Assembly: GCF_036226405.1 (NCBI RefSeq) | Contig: NZ_CP108464.1 | Span: 5,704,001-5,768,000, forward strand | Source of the DNA: Streptomyces sp. NBC_01260 | GTDB lineage: Bacteria > Actinomycetota > Actinomycetes > Streptomycetales > Streptomycetaceae | DNA: 64,000 nt | Direction: 5' to 3' | In this document: piece after piece, positions 45,926 to 54,460 of the stretch | How the letters are laid out: each line of letters starts with the position of its first letter | Numbering within the stretch: the stretch's first letter is position 1 | Position numbers and translations under genes: made by a program | The notes under the pieces: generated by a model | What the model saw: the letters and a program-made list of their open reading frames with translations, nothing else | What the model was told of the DNA's origin: nothing | Databases searched by the model: none

Positions 45926-46924
45926 CTGGACCCGGGTGGGGCCGGGACCGGCGACCGCACCTCGCGGACACACTTCGCGGCGGGCGCGCAGTGCCGCCAT
46001 CTGCTGTTCGCTCTCCCGGTCGGCCGGGGTGTAGGCGACGATCCGGCACTCCGGCAGCCCGTTGACGGAGAGCGAGACCGATGTCATCCGTATGTCGTCG
46101 GACGCGGCACAGTGCCGGAAAGTCTTCACCCGGGGACCGGGCGGGGCGACGTCCCCGCTGCGCCACAGCCGGTCGAAGTACGGGCTGGCCGCGGAGAGCT
46201 CCGCGACGAACGTCTCCCAGGCGGGCTCGCCCGTATGGCGTCCGTAGCCGCCCCGCAGGGTCGCCACCATGAGCGGCAGCTCCTGGGCCCGGTGGACGAT
46301 CGGGCAGTCCTTCTCGGGCACCGTGAACAGCACCCACAGCGCATTGCGGATCCCGGTGTCCATCACTTCGGGTACGCCGAAGAGATCGCGATAGGCGGCG
46401 TTGGTGGCCAGTACGTCGTACCGGGTGTTGTAGACGACCGCCGGGTGCGGGTCGAGTGCGTCGATGATGCCCTGGACCTCCTGCCCGACCTCGATCGTGT
46501 CGGAGTGTCTGCCCGGGATGTACGCCACCTCGGCCAGGTGGTAGAGGTGCTCGCGCTCCGAGGGGTCCAGCCGGAGGGTGCGCGCCACCGCGTCCAGGAC
46601 CTGCGCGGAGGCGTTGATCGGACGGCCCTGCTCCAGCCAGGTGTACCAGGTGACCCCCACCCCGGAGAGCTGGGCGACCTCCTCGCGGCGCAGGCCCGGG
46701 GTGCGGCGCCGGAACCCCGGCGCCATGCCCACGTCGGCCGGTGTCACCCGGGCCCGGCGGCTGCGCAGGAAGTCGGCGAGCTCCGGCCGCCGGCCGTGCT
46801 GCCGGCCCCTCCTGTTCTGCTCCGCCCGTTCCTGAAGCACCGGTTCCTGCCCGGCCGCTTCCGGGCGGGCCGGTTGACCCGATCGCTCCGGTGTTACCCG
46901 ATGTTGTGCCGTCACCGTCGTCAC
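45905..46924 (-). CDS. Helix-turn-helix transcriptional regulator with MmyB-like ligand domain
   Basis: A 339-residue DNA-binding protein. After a Gln/Arg-rich leader comes an Xre-type HTH at about residues 45-105 (LADFLRSRRARV, then GLRREEVAQLSGVGVTWYTWLEQGR). A C-terminal MmyB-type domain follows (VVYNTRYDVLATNAAYRDLFG, with RIVAYTPADRESEQQM near the end). This family is common in actinobacteria and often regulates a divergent oxidoreductase or transporter. Here a 14-TM exporter starts 102 bases away in the opposite direction, so repression of that exporter is likely. Start is GTG with GGGGG just upstream. Confidence 0.88.
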   Translation of the reverse strand: MTTVTAQHRVTPERSGQPARPEAAGQEPVLQERAEQNRRGRQHGRRPELADFLRSRRARVTPADVGMAPGFRRRTPGLRREEVAQLSGVGVTWYTWLEQGRPINASAQVLDAVARTLRLDPSEREHLYHLAEVAYIPGRHSDTIEVGQEVQGIIDALDPHPAVVYNTRYDVLATNAAYRDLFGVPEVMDTGIRNALWVLFTVPEKDCPIVHRAQELPLMVATLRGGYGRHTGEPAWETFVAELSAASPYFDRLWRSGDVAPPGPRVKTFRHCAASDDIRMTSVSLSVNGLPECRIVAYTPADRESEQQMAALRARREVCPRGAVAGPGPTRVQKEDPAP

Positions 46925-46996
46925 ACCCCCATCGTCGGTGTTCCTCCCGGGTGTTGCCAGGTGCTGCCAGTACCAGCATCAGCGGGCTCTCGTTAC

Positions 46997-47018
46997 CCGT
47001 ATACGGCTGGGACCAGCC
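46997..47018. promoter_or_regulatory. Overlapping palindromes, candidate operator for the exporter
   Basis: CCGTATACGG (46997-47006) is a perfect 10-base palindrome. It shares two bases with GGCTGGGACCAGCC (47005-47018), a 6-bp inverted repeat around GA. Together they sit 9-30 bases before the exporter ATG, where a repressor would block transcription or translation. Confidence 0.45.
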
Positions 47019-47026
47019 TTGAGGTC

Positions 47027-48508
47027 ATGACCACGACCACGACTTCCGAGGCAACTCCACGTTCCGTATCCAGTAAAGACCCCACCACCGACAAACGCCC
47101 CGGACGGCTGCTCGCCCTGGTGCTCGCCGCCCAGTTCATGGCACTGCTCGACATCTTCATCGTCAATGTCGCCGCCCCGACGATCCGCACCGAACTCGGC
47201 GCATCAGGTGCCGGGTTGCAGCTGGTGGTGGCCGGATACACCATCTCCTACGCCGTCTTGCTCATCACCGGTGCCCGGCTCGGCAGCGTCTTCGGGCACG
47301 GTCGCGCCCATCTGGCGGGTCTCGCTGTCTTCACCGTTGCCTCGCTTGCCTGCGGACTCGCCATGGGCACCGGGCAGTTGATCGCCTTCAGGGTGATCCA
47401 GGGGATCGGCGCGGCGGTGATGATCCCGCAGGTGCTCAGCCTGATCCAGCAGCACTTCAGCGGCGAGGCACGGGTTCGCGCACTGGGTGCCTACGCGGCG
47501 GTGCTGGCCACCGGAGCCGCGGCCGGGCAGGTGGTGGGCGGGGTGCTGGTCAGCGCGGATCTGTTCGGGACAGGCTGGCGGCCGGTCTTCCTGGTCAATG
47601 TGCCGATCGGCCTGGTTCTGCTGGTGCTCGGCGTTCGTGTGCTGCCGGGTGAGCCGCGTGCCGGGCGGGCCCGGCGCGAGGCGCGGGCCCGCGGGCTGGA
47701 TCTGGTGGGGCTGCTGATGCTCGCCGCAGCCGTCGTCCTGTTCACCGTTCCGCTGGTGCTCGGACAGGAGTTGGGCTGGCCGGCCTGGACCTGGACCTGT
47801 CTGCTCGCTTCCATGGTGCTCTTCACCGGCTTCACGGCGTACGAGACACGGCTGGCTGCGCGCGGCGGCGCACCACTCATCGCGCTCAGGGTGCTCCGCA
47901 TCCCCGGCATGGCGCGGGCGGCGCTGCGCATTCTCCTGGTGATGGGCACCAACGCGGGCTTCCTCTTCGTGATGACGCTGCACGTCCAGGGCGGTCTGGG
48001 GTACTCGGCGCTGCGCAGCGGGCTGATGTTCGTGCCGACCGCGGTGGCCTTCGGCGCGATCGGGCTGACCTGGCGGCACTGGCCCGCCCGGTTCCAGGGA
48101 GCCCTGGCCCCGGCCGGGTTCACGCTCGTGGCCGTCGGTTCGGCGGCTCTCGGCTTCCTGATGCGCGAGGGCGGCGATGGCGGTGCGGGGCTGTACGTGG
48201 TCTTCGTCGTCATCGGCGCCGGTATGGCACTGGGCTTCAGCCCCACTCTTACGGGTGCCCTGGCGAACGTACGGCCGAAGGACGCGGCCGATGCGAGCGG
48301 CGTACTCGTGACCGTTACCCAGCTCGGCCAGCTGATCGGCGTCGCGGGGTTCGGCACGCTCTACCTCAACCGCCTTGCTACGCCTGGCGCGCAGGGTTCG
48401 GGAGAGGCGTTGTGGGTATGCGCCCTCGCACTGTCTGCGGCCGCGGTCGTGGGTGTGACGGCGGGTCTTGTACGGCGTCGGCGGACGACGGGATCTCGGC
48501 AGGGCTGA
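47027..48508 (+). CDS. MFS transporter, DHA2-type drug exporter
   Basis: A 493-residue, probably 14-transmembrane proton-driven exporter. TM1 carries AAQFMALLDIFIVNVAAPTI with the conserved Asp typical of DHA2 proteins. GARLGSVFGHGR matches the loop 2-3 motif, and GAAAGQVVGGVL matches antiporter motif C. Substrate is unknown. ATG 47027 was chosen because the hydrophilic leader MTTTTTSEATPRS fits; the frame open upstream to 45827 runs through the tRNA and antisense to the regulator and is not real. A regulator of the MmyB type is divergent. Confidence 0.92.
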   Translation: MTTTTTSEATPRSVSSKDPTTDKRPGRLLALVLAAQFMALLDIFIVNVAAPTIRTELGASGAGLQLVVAGYTISYAVLLITGARLGSVFGHGRAHLAGLAVFTVASLACGLAMGTGQLIAFRVIQGIGAAVMIPQVLSLIQQHFSGEARVRALGAYAAVLATGAAAGQVVGGVLVSADLFGTGWRPVFLVNVPIGLVLLVLGVRVLPGEPRAGRARREARARGLDLVGLLMLAAAVVLFTVPLVLGQELGWPAWTWTCLLASMVLFTGFTAYETRLAARGGAPLIALRVLRIPGMARAALRILLVMGTNAGFLFVMTLHVQGGLGYSALRSGLMFVPTAVAFGAIGLTWRHWPARFQGALAPAGFTLVAVGSAALGFLMREGGDGGAGLYVVFVVIGAGMALGFSPTLTGALANVRPKDAADASGVLVTVTQLGQLIGVAGFGTLYLNRLATPGAQGSGEALWVCALALSAAAVVGVTAGLVRRRRTTGSRQG

Positions 48509-48524
48509 CCCCCTTGCGGGGTCA
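48506..48524 (+). terminator. Hairpin at the exporter stop codon
   Basis: TGACCCC (48506-48512) pairs with GGGGTCA (48518-48524) over a 5-base loop. The left arm includes the stop codon. Confidence 0.5.
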
Positions 48525-48578
48525 TGGCAGAATCGGACCGCCGGAGGGGGCGACGGACCGAACGGGAGGGAGTGCGCG

Positions 48579-48740
48579 ATGCCTGCGAGTCGCCACGAGG
48601 TCCCGGACCTGCCCCCTGTTCCCGAGGCCCGCGTACGCGTCGGCCGCCCCGTCGGCAGTTCGCCCCCCACGGCCCGGACGTCCGGCGGGAACGGCGGAAC
48701 CCTCCCCTTGTGCACGGCCCGCGGCCGCAGCCGGAGCTGA
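48579..48740 (+). CDS. Small hypothetical protein (53 residues)
   Basis: A possible short gene MPASRHEVPDLPPVPEARVR ending in a Ser/Thr/Gly-rich tail. Support is a strong GGGAGGGAG ribosome site about five bases before the ATG and a stop only three bases before the next gene start. The sequence is low complexity and no family is recognised. Confidence 0.45.
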   Translation: MPASRHEVPDLPPVPEARVRVGRPVGSSPPTARTSGGNGGTLPLCTARGRSRS

Positions 48741-48743
48741 CCC

Positions 48744-48977
48744 ATGGGTGCCCACAGGCGGAAGTGCGACTGGTGCGGCAGCGGTACGCCCATCGTCAGG
48801 GACATGGATCCGGTCAATCCGGACTACCAGTACTGGTGCGAGGAATGCGCACAGGCGCTGGTCATAAAGGGCGACCCCATCGAGACCTACCGGGAGCTGG
48901 AGGGCGAGCCGATCTACGGCCGTCTGCTGGAGGAGCACTGCACGCTCAAGCGCTTCTACTCCTTCGCCACCGCCTGA
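48744..48977 (+). CDS. Small putative zinc-binding protein (77 residues)
   Basis: Contains two Cys pairs, KCDWCGSG near residues 8-14 and YWCEECAQA near 30-38, spaced as in a zinc ribbon. The remainder is acidic (GDPIETYRELEGEPIYGR). GGAG about nine bases before the ATG supports the start. Function unknown; the zinc ribbon suggests binding of nucleic acid or protein. Confidence 0.75.
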   Translation: MGAHRRKCDWCGSGTPIVRDMDPVNPDYQYWCEECAQALVIKGDPIETYRELEGEPIYGRLLEEHCTLKRFYSFATA

Positions 48978-49021
48978 CCGGGCCCCGTCGAGCAGGCGGA
49001 ATCGGGCAGACCGGAATCGAT

Positions 49022-49051
49022 TTGGTGGACGGCCGGGGTGACCGGTAATGT
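49022..49051 (+). promoter_or_regulatory. Promoter of tRNA-Ala copy 2
   Basis: TTGGTG (49022-49027), 18 bases, TAATGT (49046-49051). The expected transcription start is about 30 bases before the mature tRNA. Confidence 0.6.
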
Positions 49052-49088
49052 TCTCGATGTCGCCGCGGGAGACCGGGCGGTACAGCAC

Positions 49089-49161
49089 GGGGCTATAGCT
49101 CAGTTGGTAGAGCGCCTGCATGGCATGCAGGAGGTCAGGAGTTCAATTCTCCTTAGCTCCA
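49089..49161 (+). tRNA. tRNA-Ala (anticodon GGC), copy 2
   Basis: All 73 bases are identical to the copy at 45812-45884, including the G3:U70 pair and the absence of an encoded CCA. The first bases after both copies are also alike (CACA, then TGAAGATC here and TCAAGATC there). Confidence 0.97.
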
Positions 49162-49171
49162 CAGTGAAGAT

Positions 49172-49211
49172 CGAGCAGCGGGCCATCCGAATTCGGGTGG
49201 CCCGCTGCTCG
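49172..49211 (+). terminator. Terminator after tRNA-Ala copy 2
   Basis: CGAGCAGCGGGCCA (49172-49185) pairs with 49198-49211 as a 14-bp perfect stem. The loop contains a small CCG/CGG stem around AATT. Confidence 0.88.
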
Positions 49212-49339
49212 TCTGTGTGGCCGCCCCGGCAGGGCGCGGTACGCGGAGTGTCCGCCGCTTTTGTGGGTGTCGCCGTACGGTCCGCATCCCGATGTGTCCA
49301 CGGATCGGCGGCGCCCGGGTGGTGGCCGGGCCGTTGCGG

Positions 49340-49351
49340 TACCCTGACGCC
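49340..49351 (+). promoter_or_regulatory. -10 element for the leuS leader transcript
   Basis: TACCCT at 49340-49345 is six bases before the ATG of the leader peptide, so the leader peptide would be translated from the first base of the transcript. No clear -35 is seen. Confidence 0.5.
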
Positions 49352-49390
49352 ATGCGTGCCGTACGCCTTCTGCTTAGCGAGCCGCGCTGA
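49352..49390 (+). CDS. Leader peptide of the leuS attenuator
   Basis: A 12-codon reading frame, MRAVRLLLSEPR, has three adjacent Leu codons (CTT CTG CTT). It lies upstream of leucyl-tRNA synthetase and is followed by alternative hairpins and an intrinsic terminator. This is the classic arrangement in which ribosome stalling at Leu codons, when charged tRNA-Leu is scarce, would prevent termination and raise LeuS synthesis. It starts without a ribosome-binding site directly behind a -10 hexamer. Confidence 0.72.
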   Translation: MRAVRLLLSEPR

Positions 49391-49459
49391 TCACTCCCGA
49401 CCGGTGAGAATGCCTGGTCGGCATCGGCGCGGCGTCCCCTCCTGTGCGAGGGGATTTTT
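49381..49459 (+). promoter_or_regulatory. leuS transcription attenuator
   Basis: GCCGCGC (49381-49387, end of the leader peptide) can pair with GCGCGGC (49427-49433), enclosing CCGACC (49397-49402) with GGTCGG (49416-49421). Immediately after is a terminator, TCCCCTC (49435-49441) with GAGGGGA (49448-49454), followed by TTTTT. A T-run is rare in this genome and marks a true intrinsic terminator placed before, not after, a gene. Confidence 0.7.
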
Positions 49460-49527
49460 CGTTTCCGTAGACGCGTGTCCGTAGACGTGGGCGCCGGCAG
49501 ATGACGATCGATGGAGCTTTGAGGATC

Positions 49528-52401
49528 ATGAGCGAGACGAATTCCGCAGCCGACGTTGCTGCGCCGCACCGCTATACGGCAGCGATGGCCGCCGACATCG
49601 AGGCACGCTGGCAGGACTTCTGGGACGCCGAGGGCACCTACGAGGCGCCCAACCCGACCGGCGACCTGGCGGACAACCCGGAGCTGGCCGCCAAGCCGAA
49701 GAAGTTCATCATGGACATGTTCCCGTACCCCTCGGGTGCGGGCCTGCACGTCGGCCACCCGCTGGGATACATCGCCACCGATGTCTTCGCCCGTCACCAG
49801 CGGATGACCGGCCACAACGTCCTGCACACCCTGGGCTTCGACGCCTTCGGCCTGCCCGCGGAGCAGTACGCCGTACAGACCGGCACGCACCCGCGGCTGT
49901 CCACCGAGTCCAATATCGAGAACATGACGGCGCAGCTGCGCCGGCTGGGCCTGGGCCACGACAAGCGCCGCTCGTTCGCCACCATCGAGTCCGAGTACTA
50001 CAAGTGGACCCAGTGGATCTTCCTGCAGATCTTCAACTCCTGGTACGACGCCGAGGCGGACCGCGCCCGGCCGATCGCCGAGCTGGTCGCCCAGTTCGAG
50101 AGCGGCGAGCGCCCGGCCCCGGACGGCCGCGACTGGAGCGCGCTGAGCGCGACCGAGCGTGCCGACGTGCTGAGCGGCCACCGACTGGCCTACGCCTCCG
50201 ACGCGCCCGTGAACTGGTCGCCGGGCCTGGGCACCGTTCTGGCCAATGAGGAGGTCACGGCCGACGGCCGCTCCGAGCGCGGCAACTTCCCCGTCTTCAA
50301 GGCCAAGCTGCGCCAGTGGAACATGCGCATCACCGCCTACGCCGACCGGCTGCTGAACGACCTGGACGGGCTGGACTGGCCCGAGGCCATCAAGCTGCAG
50401 CAGCGCAACTGGATCGGCCGTTCCGAGGGCGCGCGGGTCGACTTCCCGGTCGACGGCGCCGGCGACATCACTGTGTTCACCACCCGCCAGGACACCCTGT
50501 TCGGCGCCACCTACATGGTGCTGGCGCCCGAGCACGAGCTGGTCGAGCGGATCATTCCGGCCACCTGGCCCGAGGGCACGCACCCGGTCTGGACCGGCGG
50601 ACACGCCTCCCCGGCCGAGGCCGTCACCGCGTACCGCAAGCAGGCCGCCGCCAAGTCCGACGTGGAGCGGCAGGCCGAGGCCAAGGACAAGACCGGAGTC
50701 TTCACCGGCGCGTACGCGACCAACCCGGTCAGCGGCGAGCAGGTCCCCGTCTTCATCGCCGACTACGTACTGATGGGCTACGGCACCGGCGCGATCATGG
50801 CCGTACCGGCGCACGACGCGCGCGACTTCGCCTTCGCGCGCGCCTTCGAGCTGCCGATGCGCTGTGTCGTCGAGCCATCGGACGACCGCGGCACGGATGC
50901 CTCGACGTGGGAGGGCGCCTTCGTCTCGTACGAGGCAAAGCTGGTCAACTCCGCGAACGACGAGATCTCCCTGGACGGCCTGGGCGTCGTCGACGCCAAG
51001 GCCCGCATCACCGACTGGCTGAAGGAGCACGGCGTCGGCGAGGGCACCGTCAACTTCCGGCTGCGCGACTGGCTGTTCAGCCGCCAGCGCTACTGGGGCG
51101 AGCCCTTCCCGATCGTGTACGACGAGGAGGGCATCGCCCACCCGCTGCCCGAGTCGATGCTGCCCCTGGAGCTGCCGGAGGTCGACGACTACTCGCCGCG
51201 CACCTTCGACCCGGACGACGCCGACACCCAGCCCGAGACCCCGCTGTCCCGCAACGCCGACTGGGTCAACGTCACGCTGGACCTGGGCGACGGGGCTGGT
51301 CCGCGAAGCTACCGCCGCGAGACCAACACCATGCCCAACTGGGCCGGCTCCTGCTGGTACGAGCTGCGCTACCTGGATCCGAACAACGCCGGCAAGCTGG
51401 TCGACCCGGCGATCGAGCAGTACTGGATGGGCCCGCGCGAGGGGCAGCCGACCGGTGGTGTCGACCTGTACGTGGGCGGCGCCGAGCACGCCGTACTGCA
51501 CCTGCTGTACGCCCGCTTCTGGTCCAAGGTGCTGCACGACCTGGGGCACATCTCCTCCGCCGAGCCGTTCCACAAGCTGTACAACCAGGGCATGATCCAG
51601 GCCTTCGTCTACCGGGACAGCCGCGGTATCGCGGTCCCGGCGGCCGAGGTCGAGGAGCGCGACGGGGCGTATTACCACGAGGGCGAGAAGGTCAGCCGCG
51701 TCCTGGGCAAGATGGGCAAGTCCCTGAAGAACGCCGTGACGCCCGACGAGATCTGCGGCGAGTACGGCGCGGACACCCTGCGTCTGTACGAGATGGCGAT
51801 GGGCCCCCTGGACGTGTCGCGCCCCTGGGACACGCGCGCGGTCGTCGGCCAGTACCGGCTGCTGCAGCGGCTGTGGCGCAATGTCGTCGACGAGGACAGC
51901 GGCGAGGTCACCGTCGTCGACACCGAGCCCGGCGAGGACACGCTGCGCGCCCTGCACAAGGCGATCGACGGTGTCGGCGGGGACATGGCCGGAATGCGCT
52001 TCAACACGGCCATCGCCAAGGTCACCGAGCTGAACAACCACCTGACCAAGGCGGGCGGCCCGCTGCCGCGCTCCGTCGCCGAACCGCTGGTGCTGCTGGT
52101 GGCGCCGCTGGCGCCGCACATCGCCGAGGAGCTGTGGCGCCGGCTGGGCCACACCGACTCGGTCGTGCACCAGGACTTCCCGGTGGCCGACCCGGCGTAC
52201 GTCATCGACGAGACCGTGACCTGCGTGGTGCAGATCAAGGGCAAGGTCAGGGCGCGCCTGGAGATCTCCCCGTCGATCACGGACGCGGAGCTGGAGGCCC
52301 TGGCACTGGCCGACCCGGCCGTCGTCGCCGCGCTGGACGGGGCGGGCATCCGCAAGGTGATCGTCAGGGCTCCGAAGCTGGTGAACATCGTTCCGGCCTG
52401 A
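49528..52401 (+). CDS. leuS: Leucine--tRNA ligase
   Basis: Charges tRNA-Leu. The 957-residue class I synthetase has [17 protein letters not shown] (HIGH-type motif) near residue 70 and a large inserted editing domain ([20 protein letters not shown]). [14 protein letters not shown] is the KMSKS-type motif. The C-terminal anticodon and tail domains end in [13 protein letters not shown]. The ATG at 49528 has GAGG four to five bases upstream and yields [10 protein letters not shown]. An ATG at 49501 in the same frame would add nine residues but lacks a ribosome site. Control by the upstream leucine attenuator is likely. Confidence 0.96.
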   Translation: MSETNSAADVAAPHRYTAAMAADIEARWQDFWDAEGTYEAPNPTGDLADNPELAAKPKKFIMDMFPYPSGAGLHVGHPLGYIATDVFARHQRMTGHNVLHTLGFDAFGLPAEQYAVQTGTHPRLSTESNIENMTAQLRRLGLGHDKRRSFATIESEYYKWTQWIFLQIFNSWYDAEADRARPIAELVAQFESGERPAPDGRDWSALSATERADVLSGHRLAYASDAPVNWSPGLGTVLANEEVTADGRSERGNFPVFKAKLRQWNMRITAYADRLLNDLDGLDWPEAIKLQQRNWIGRSEGARVDFPVDGAGDITVFTTRQDTLFGATYMVLAPEHELVERIIPATWPEGTHPVWTGGHASPAEAVTAYRKQAAAKSDVERQAEAKDKTGVFTGAYATNPVSGEQVPVFIADYVLMGYGTGAIMAVPAHDARDFAFARAFELPMRCVVEPSDDRGTDASTWEGAFVSYEAKLVNSANDEISLDGLGVVDAKARITDWLKEHGVGEGTVNFRLRDWLFSRQRYWGEPFPIVYDEEGIAHPLPESMLPLELPEVDDYSPRTFDPDDADTQPETPLSRNADWVNVTLDLGDGAGPRSYRRETNTMPNWAGSCWYELRYLDPNNAGKLVDPAIEQYWMGPREGQPTGGVDLYVGGAEHAVLHLLYARFWSKVLHDLGHISSAEPFHKLYNQGMIQAFVYRDSRGIAVPAAEVEERDGAYYHEGEKVSRVLGKMGKSLKNAVTPDEICGEYGADTLRLYEMAMGPLDVSRPWDTRAVVGQYRLLQRLWRNVVDEDSGEVTVVDTEPGEDTLRALHKAIDGVGGDMAGMRFNTAIAKVTELNNHLTKAGGPLPRSVAEPLVLLVAPLAPHIAEELWRRLGHTDSVVHQDFPVADPAYVIDETVTCVVQIKGKVRARLEISPSITDAELEALALADPAVVAALDGAGIRKVIVRAPKLVNIVPA

Positions 52402-52460
52402 TCCGGACGAGAGGCCCTGGGCATCCGGCGCCGTGGTGACGGTGTGAGGGCTTTCCCCTA

Positions 52461-52501
52461 CGGGCAGGTTGGGGGTTCCAATGGAACCCTCGGCCTGCCC
52501 G
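52461..52501 (+). terminator. leuS terminator
   Basis: CGGGCAGG (52461-52468) pairs with 52494-52501, and GGGTTCC (52473-52479) pairs with 52483-52489 inside it, with unpaired bases between the two stems. Confidence 0.75.
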
Positions 52502-52505
52502 TTCC

Positions 52506-52530
52506 GTTTACGGTGGAGGGGCCGGTAAAC
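52506..52530. repeat. Inverted repeat before the gene at 52568
   Basis: GTTTAC (52506-52511) and GTAAAC (52525-52530) are exact complements 13 bases apart, 38 bases before the start codon. The site could be an operator. Confidence 0.3.
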
Positions 52531-52567
52531 ACGTGTCGGCAGCCGTCACACCATCCGAGGGGCACTC

Positions 52568-53338
52568 ATGGAAGCCGTGATCCTGATCCTGGGGCTGCTC
52601 GTCGTCGCGTTCGTGGCCCTGGGCATCTATGTGAGTGTCAAGGTCATCGGGGCGGCCAGCCGCGGGGTGGACCGTACGATCACGCAGGCGCGCCGCGCCG
52701 TGGAGGACACCACGCTGCGGGCGAAGAGCTACGGGCAGCTGGGCGTCGCCGGCGAGCTGGCACAGCTGCGCCTCTCGCTGCGCACCTCGATGCGGGCCAC
52801 GCAGGAGGCGCTGCAGACGGGCGTGACCGAGGACGCCTCGCTCTCCGAGTCGCTGGGACTGTTCCAGCGGCTGAGTGTGCACGGCCGCGAGCTGGACGAC
52901 GAGCTGAAGAGGCTGGAGCGGGAGCCCGACAAGACGACGGTGACCTCGTTGCTGCCGGGACTCAAGGAGCGCACCGGGCAGATCACGCGCTCCGCGGAGT
53001 CGCTGCGCTGGGCCGCGCGTGACCGGGCCCGCCAGTTCGCCGACGACGATCTGGCCGCGCTGAACGTCCAGATCGACGTGGAGGCCGGTGCCCTGCGGCA
53101 CTGGACGACGGAGGAGCCGGCGCCGGGGCAGCAGCCCGGCAGCCCGGCCGAGCGTGGCCAGGGACCGGGGCAGGACCCCGCGGGAGCCCCTGGACCCGCC
53201 CAGCGGCAGGGGCGGGCGCAGGGGCACGGAAACGGGCCGGGAGACGAGGGGATCGCGCAGGCCATCACAGCTGCGGACCCGCGGCAGCAGACCGGCTACC
53301 CGTGGCAGAAGAGGGCGCGGCCCGAGACCACGAACTGA
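52568..53338 (+). CDS. Membrane-anchored coiled-coil protein of unknown function
   Basis: A 256-residue protein with an N-terminal transmembrane helix (VILILGLLVVAFVALGIYVSV, residues 4-24). A helical region of heptad-like Leu/Arg/Glu follows (residues 30-185, for example LAQLRLSLRTSMRATQEALQ and GRELDDELKRLERE), and then a disordered Gln/Gly/Pro tail. No catalytic motif is seen. GAGGGGCACTC upstream of the ATG gives a fair ribosome site. The plan suggests a membrane scaffold, but no partner is evident. Confidence 0.78.
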   Translation: MEAVILILGLLVVAFVALGIYVSVKVIGAASRGVDRTITQARRAVEDTTLRAKSYGQLGVAGELAQLRLSLRTSMRATQEALQTGVTEDASLSESLGLFQRLSVHGRELDDELKRLEREPDKTTVTSLLPGLKERTGQITRSAESLRWAARDRARQFADDDLAALNVQIDVEAGALRHWTTEEPAPGQQPGSPAERGQGPGQDPAGAPGPAQRQGRAQGHGNGPGDEGIAQAITAADPRQQTGYPWQKRARPETTN

Positions 53339-53512
53339 GGAAGCGCACGTCCGGGTTCTCACGGCACAGATGCGGAGTGCCGGGGGCCACGGTGCCGAGC
53401 GGGGCGTCGAGCAGGACAGGGCCTGGCAGGATGCGGCTCGAAGCGACCGGAACTGATCATTCGGTCGGGGTCGGACTGCCGAGCCACCGCCCCGGAAGGT
53501 AACCTCCCGCTC

Positions 53513-54358
53513 ATGTCCCGCCATGTCGCGATCGTCACCGATTCAACGGCCTACCTGCCGCCCGAGGCGATGGAACGGCACGGCATCACCGCAGTGCCGC
53601 TGACCGTCGTCCTCGGTGATCAGGCACTGGAGGAGGGCACCGAGATCTCGGCCCGCTCCCTCGCGCTGGCGCTCCAGAAGCGCCGCCCCGTGACGACTTC
53701 CCGGCCCAGCCCCGAGGTGTTCGCCGCCACCTACCGTGCGGCCGCCGACGCCGGGGCGAGCGGCATCGTCTCGCTGCACCTGTCCGCGGAGTTCTCGGGC
53801 ACCTACGACGCCGCCCTGCTCGCGGCGAAGGACGCGCCGGTGCCGGTACGGGTGGTGGACACCGGGATGGTCGCCATGGCCCTCGGCTTCTGCGCCCTGG
53901 CGGCGGCGGAGGCCGCGGACGCGGGCGGCAGCCCGGACGACGCGGTGGCGGCGGCCGAGAAGCGTGCGGCGGGCACGTCCACGTACTTCTACGTCGACAC
54001 CCTGGACTACCTGCGCCGCGGCGGCAGGATCGGTGCCGCACAGGCGCTGCTCGGCTCGGCGCTCGCCGTGAAGCCGCTGCTCCAGCTGGACGGCGGCCGC
54101 ATCGAACTGCTGGAGAAGGTGCGGACGGCCTCGAAGGCCATCGCCCGGCTGGAGGAGATCGTCGCCGAGCGGGCGGGCAGCGGGCGGGTGGACATCGCGG
54201 TGCATCACCTGGCCGCCCCGGAACGGGCCGAGCGACTGGCCGAGCGGCTGCGCGAGCGGGTTCCCGGACTGGTCGATCTGCATGTCAGCGAGGTGGGTGC
54301 GGTGATCGGCGCGCACACCGGTCCGGGGCTGCTGGGGGCAGTGGTTTCGCCGCGCTGA
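53513..54358 (+). CDS. DegV family fatty-acid-binding protein
   Basis: A 281-residue soluble protein of the DegV fold, which holds a fatty acid and in Firmicutes acts as FakB with the kinase FakA. It has AIVTDSTAYLPPE near the N-terminus and TTSRPSPEVFAATYRAA with the TSxPS head-group motif. VSLHLSAEFSGTYDAA and YFYVDTLDYLRRGGRIG are also typical. TAACCT at 53500-53505 lies seven bases before the ATG, so a nearly leaderless message is likely. No FakA homologue is in the window. Confidence 0.93.
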   Translation: MSRHVAIVTDSTAYLPPEAMERHGITAVPLTVVLGDQALEEGTEISARSLALALQKRRPVTTSRPSPEVFAATYRAAADAGASGIVSLHLSAEFSGTYDAALLAAKDAPVPVRVVDTGMVAMALGFCALAAAEAADAGGSPDDAVAAAEKRAAGTSTYFYVDTLDYLRRGGRIGAAQALLGSALAVKPLLQLDGGRIELLEKVRTASKAIARLEEIVAERAGSGRVDIAVHHLAAPERAERLAERLRERVPGLVDLHVSEVGAVIGAHTGPGLLGAVVSPR

Positions 54359-54460
54359 TGTCACTGCCCGGTGTGGTGGAGTTATCCACAACGGGCGGGT
54401 TTTCCACCGTAATTGGGTGCCCTCAGCGGGTTCCGGTGGAAGTGCCTAGCGTCATGAGGC

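Noticed and set aside
45827..47026. 400-residue N-terminal extension of the MFS exporter
   Set aside because: It would begin inside a tRNA gene and run antisense to the regulator gene; the exporter starts at 47027.
45812..49161. tRNA-flanked region as an integrated genomic island
   Set aside because: There is no integrase, relaxase or phage gene between the tRNAs, and each copy has its own promoter and terminator. A simple tandem tRNA arrangement is as likely, so no mobile element is annotated.
49153..52170. A 1005-codon open frame on the minus strand opposite leuS
   Set aside because: Runs antisense through leuS, its attenuator and the tRNA region; no protein-like features.
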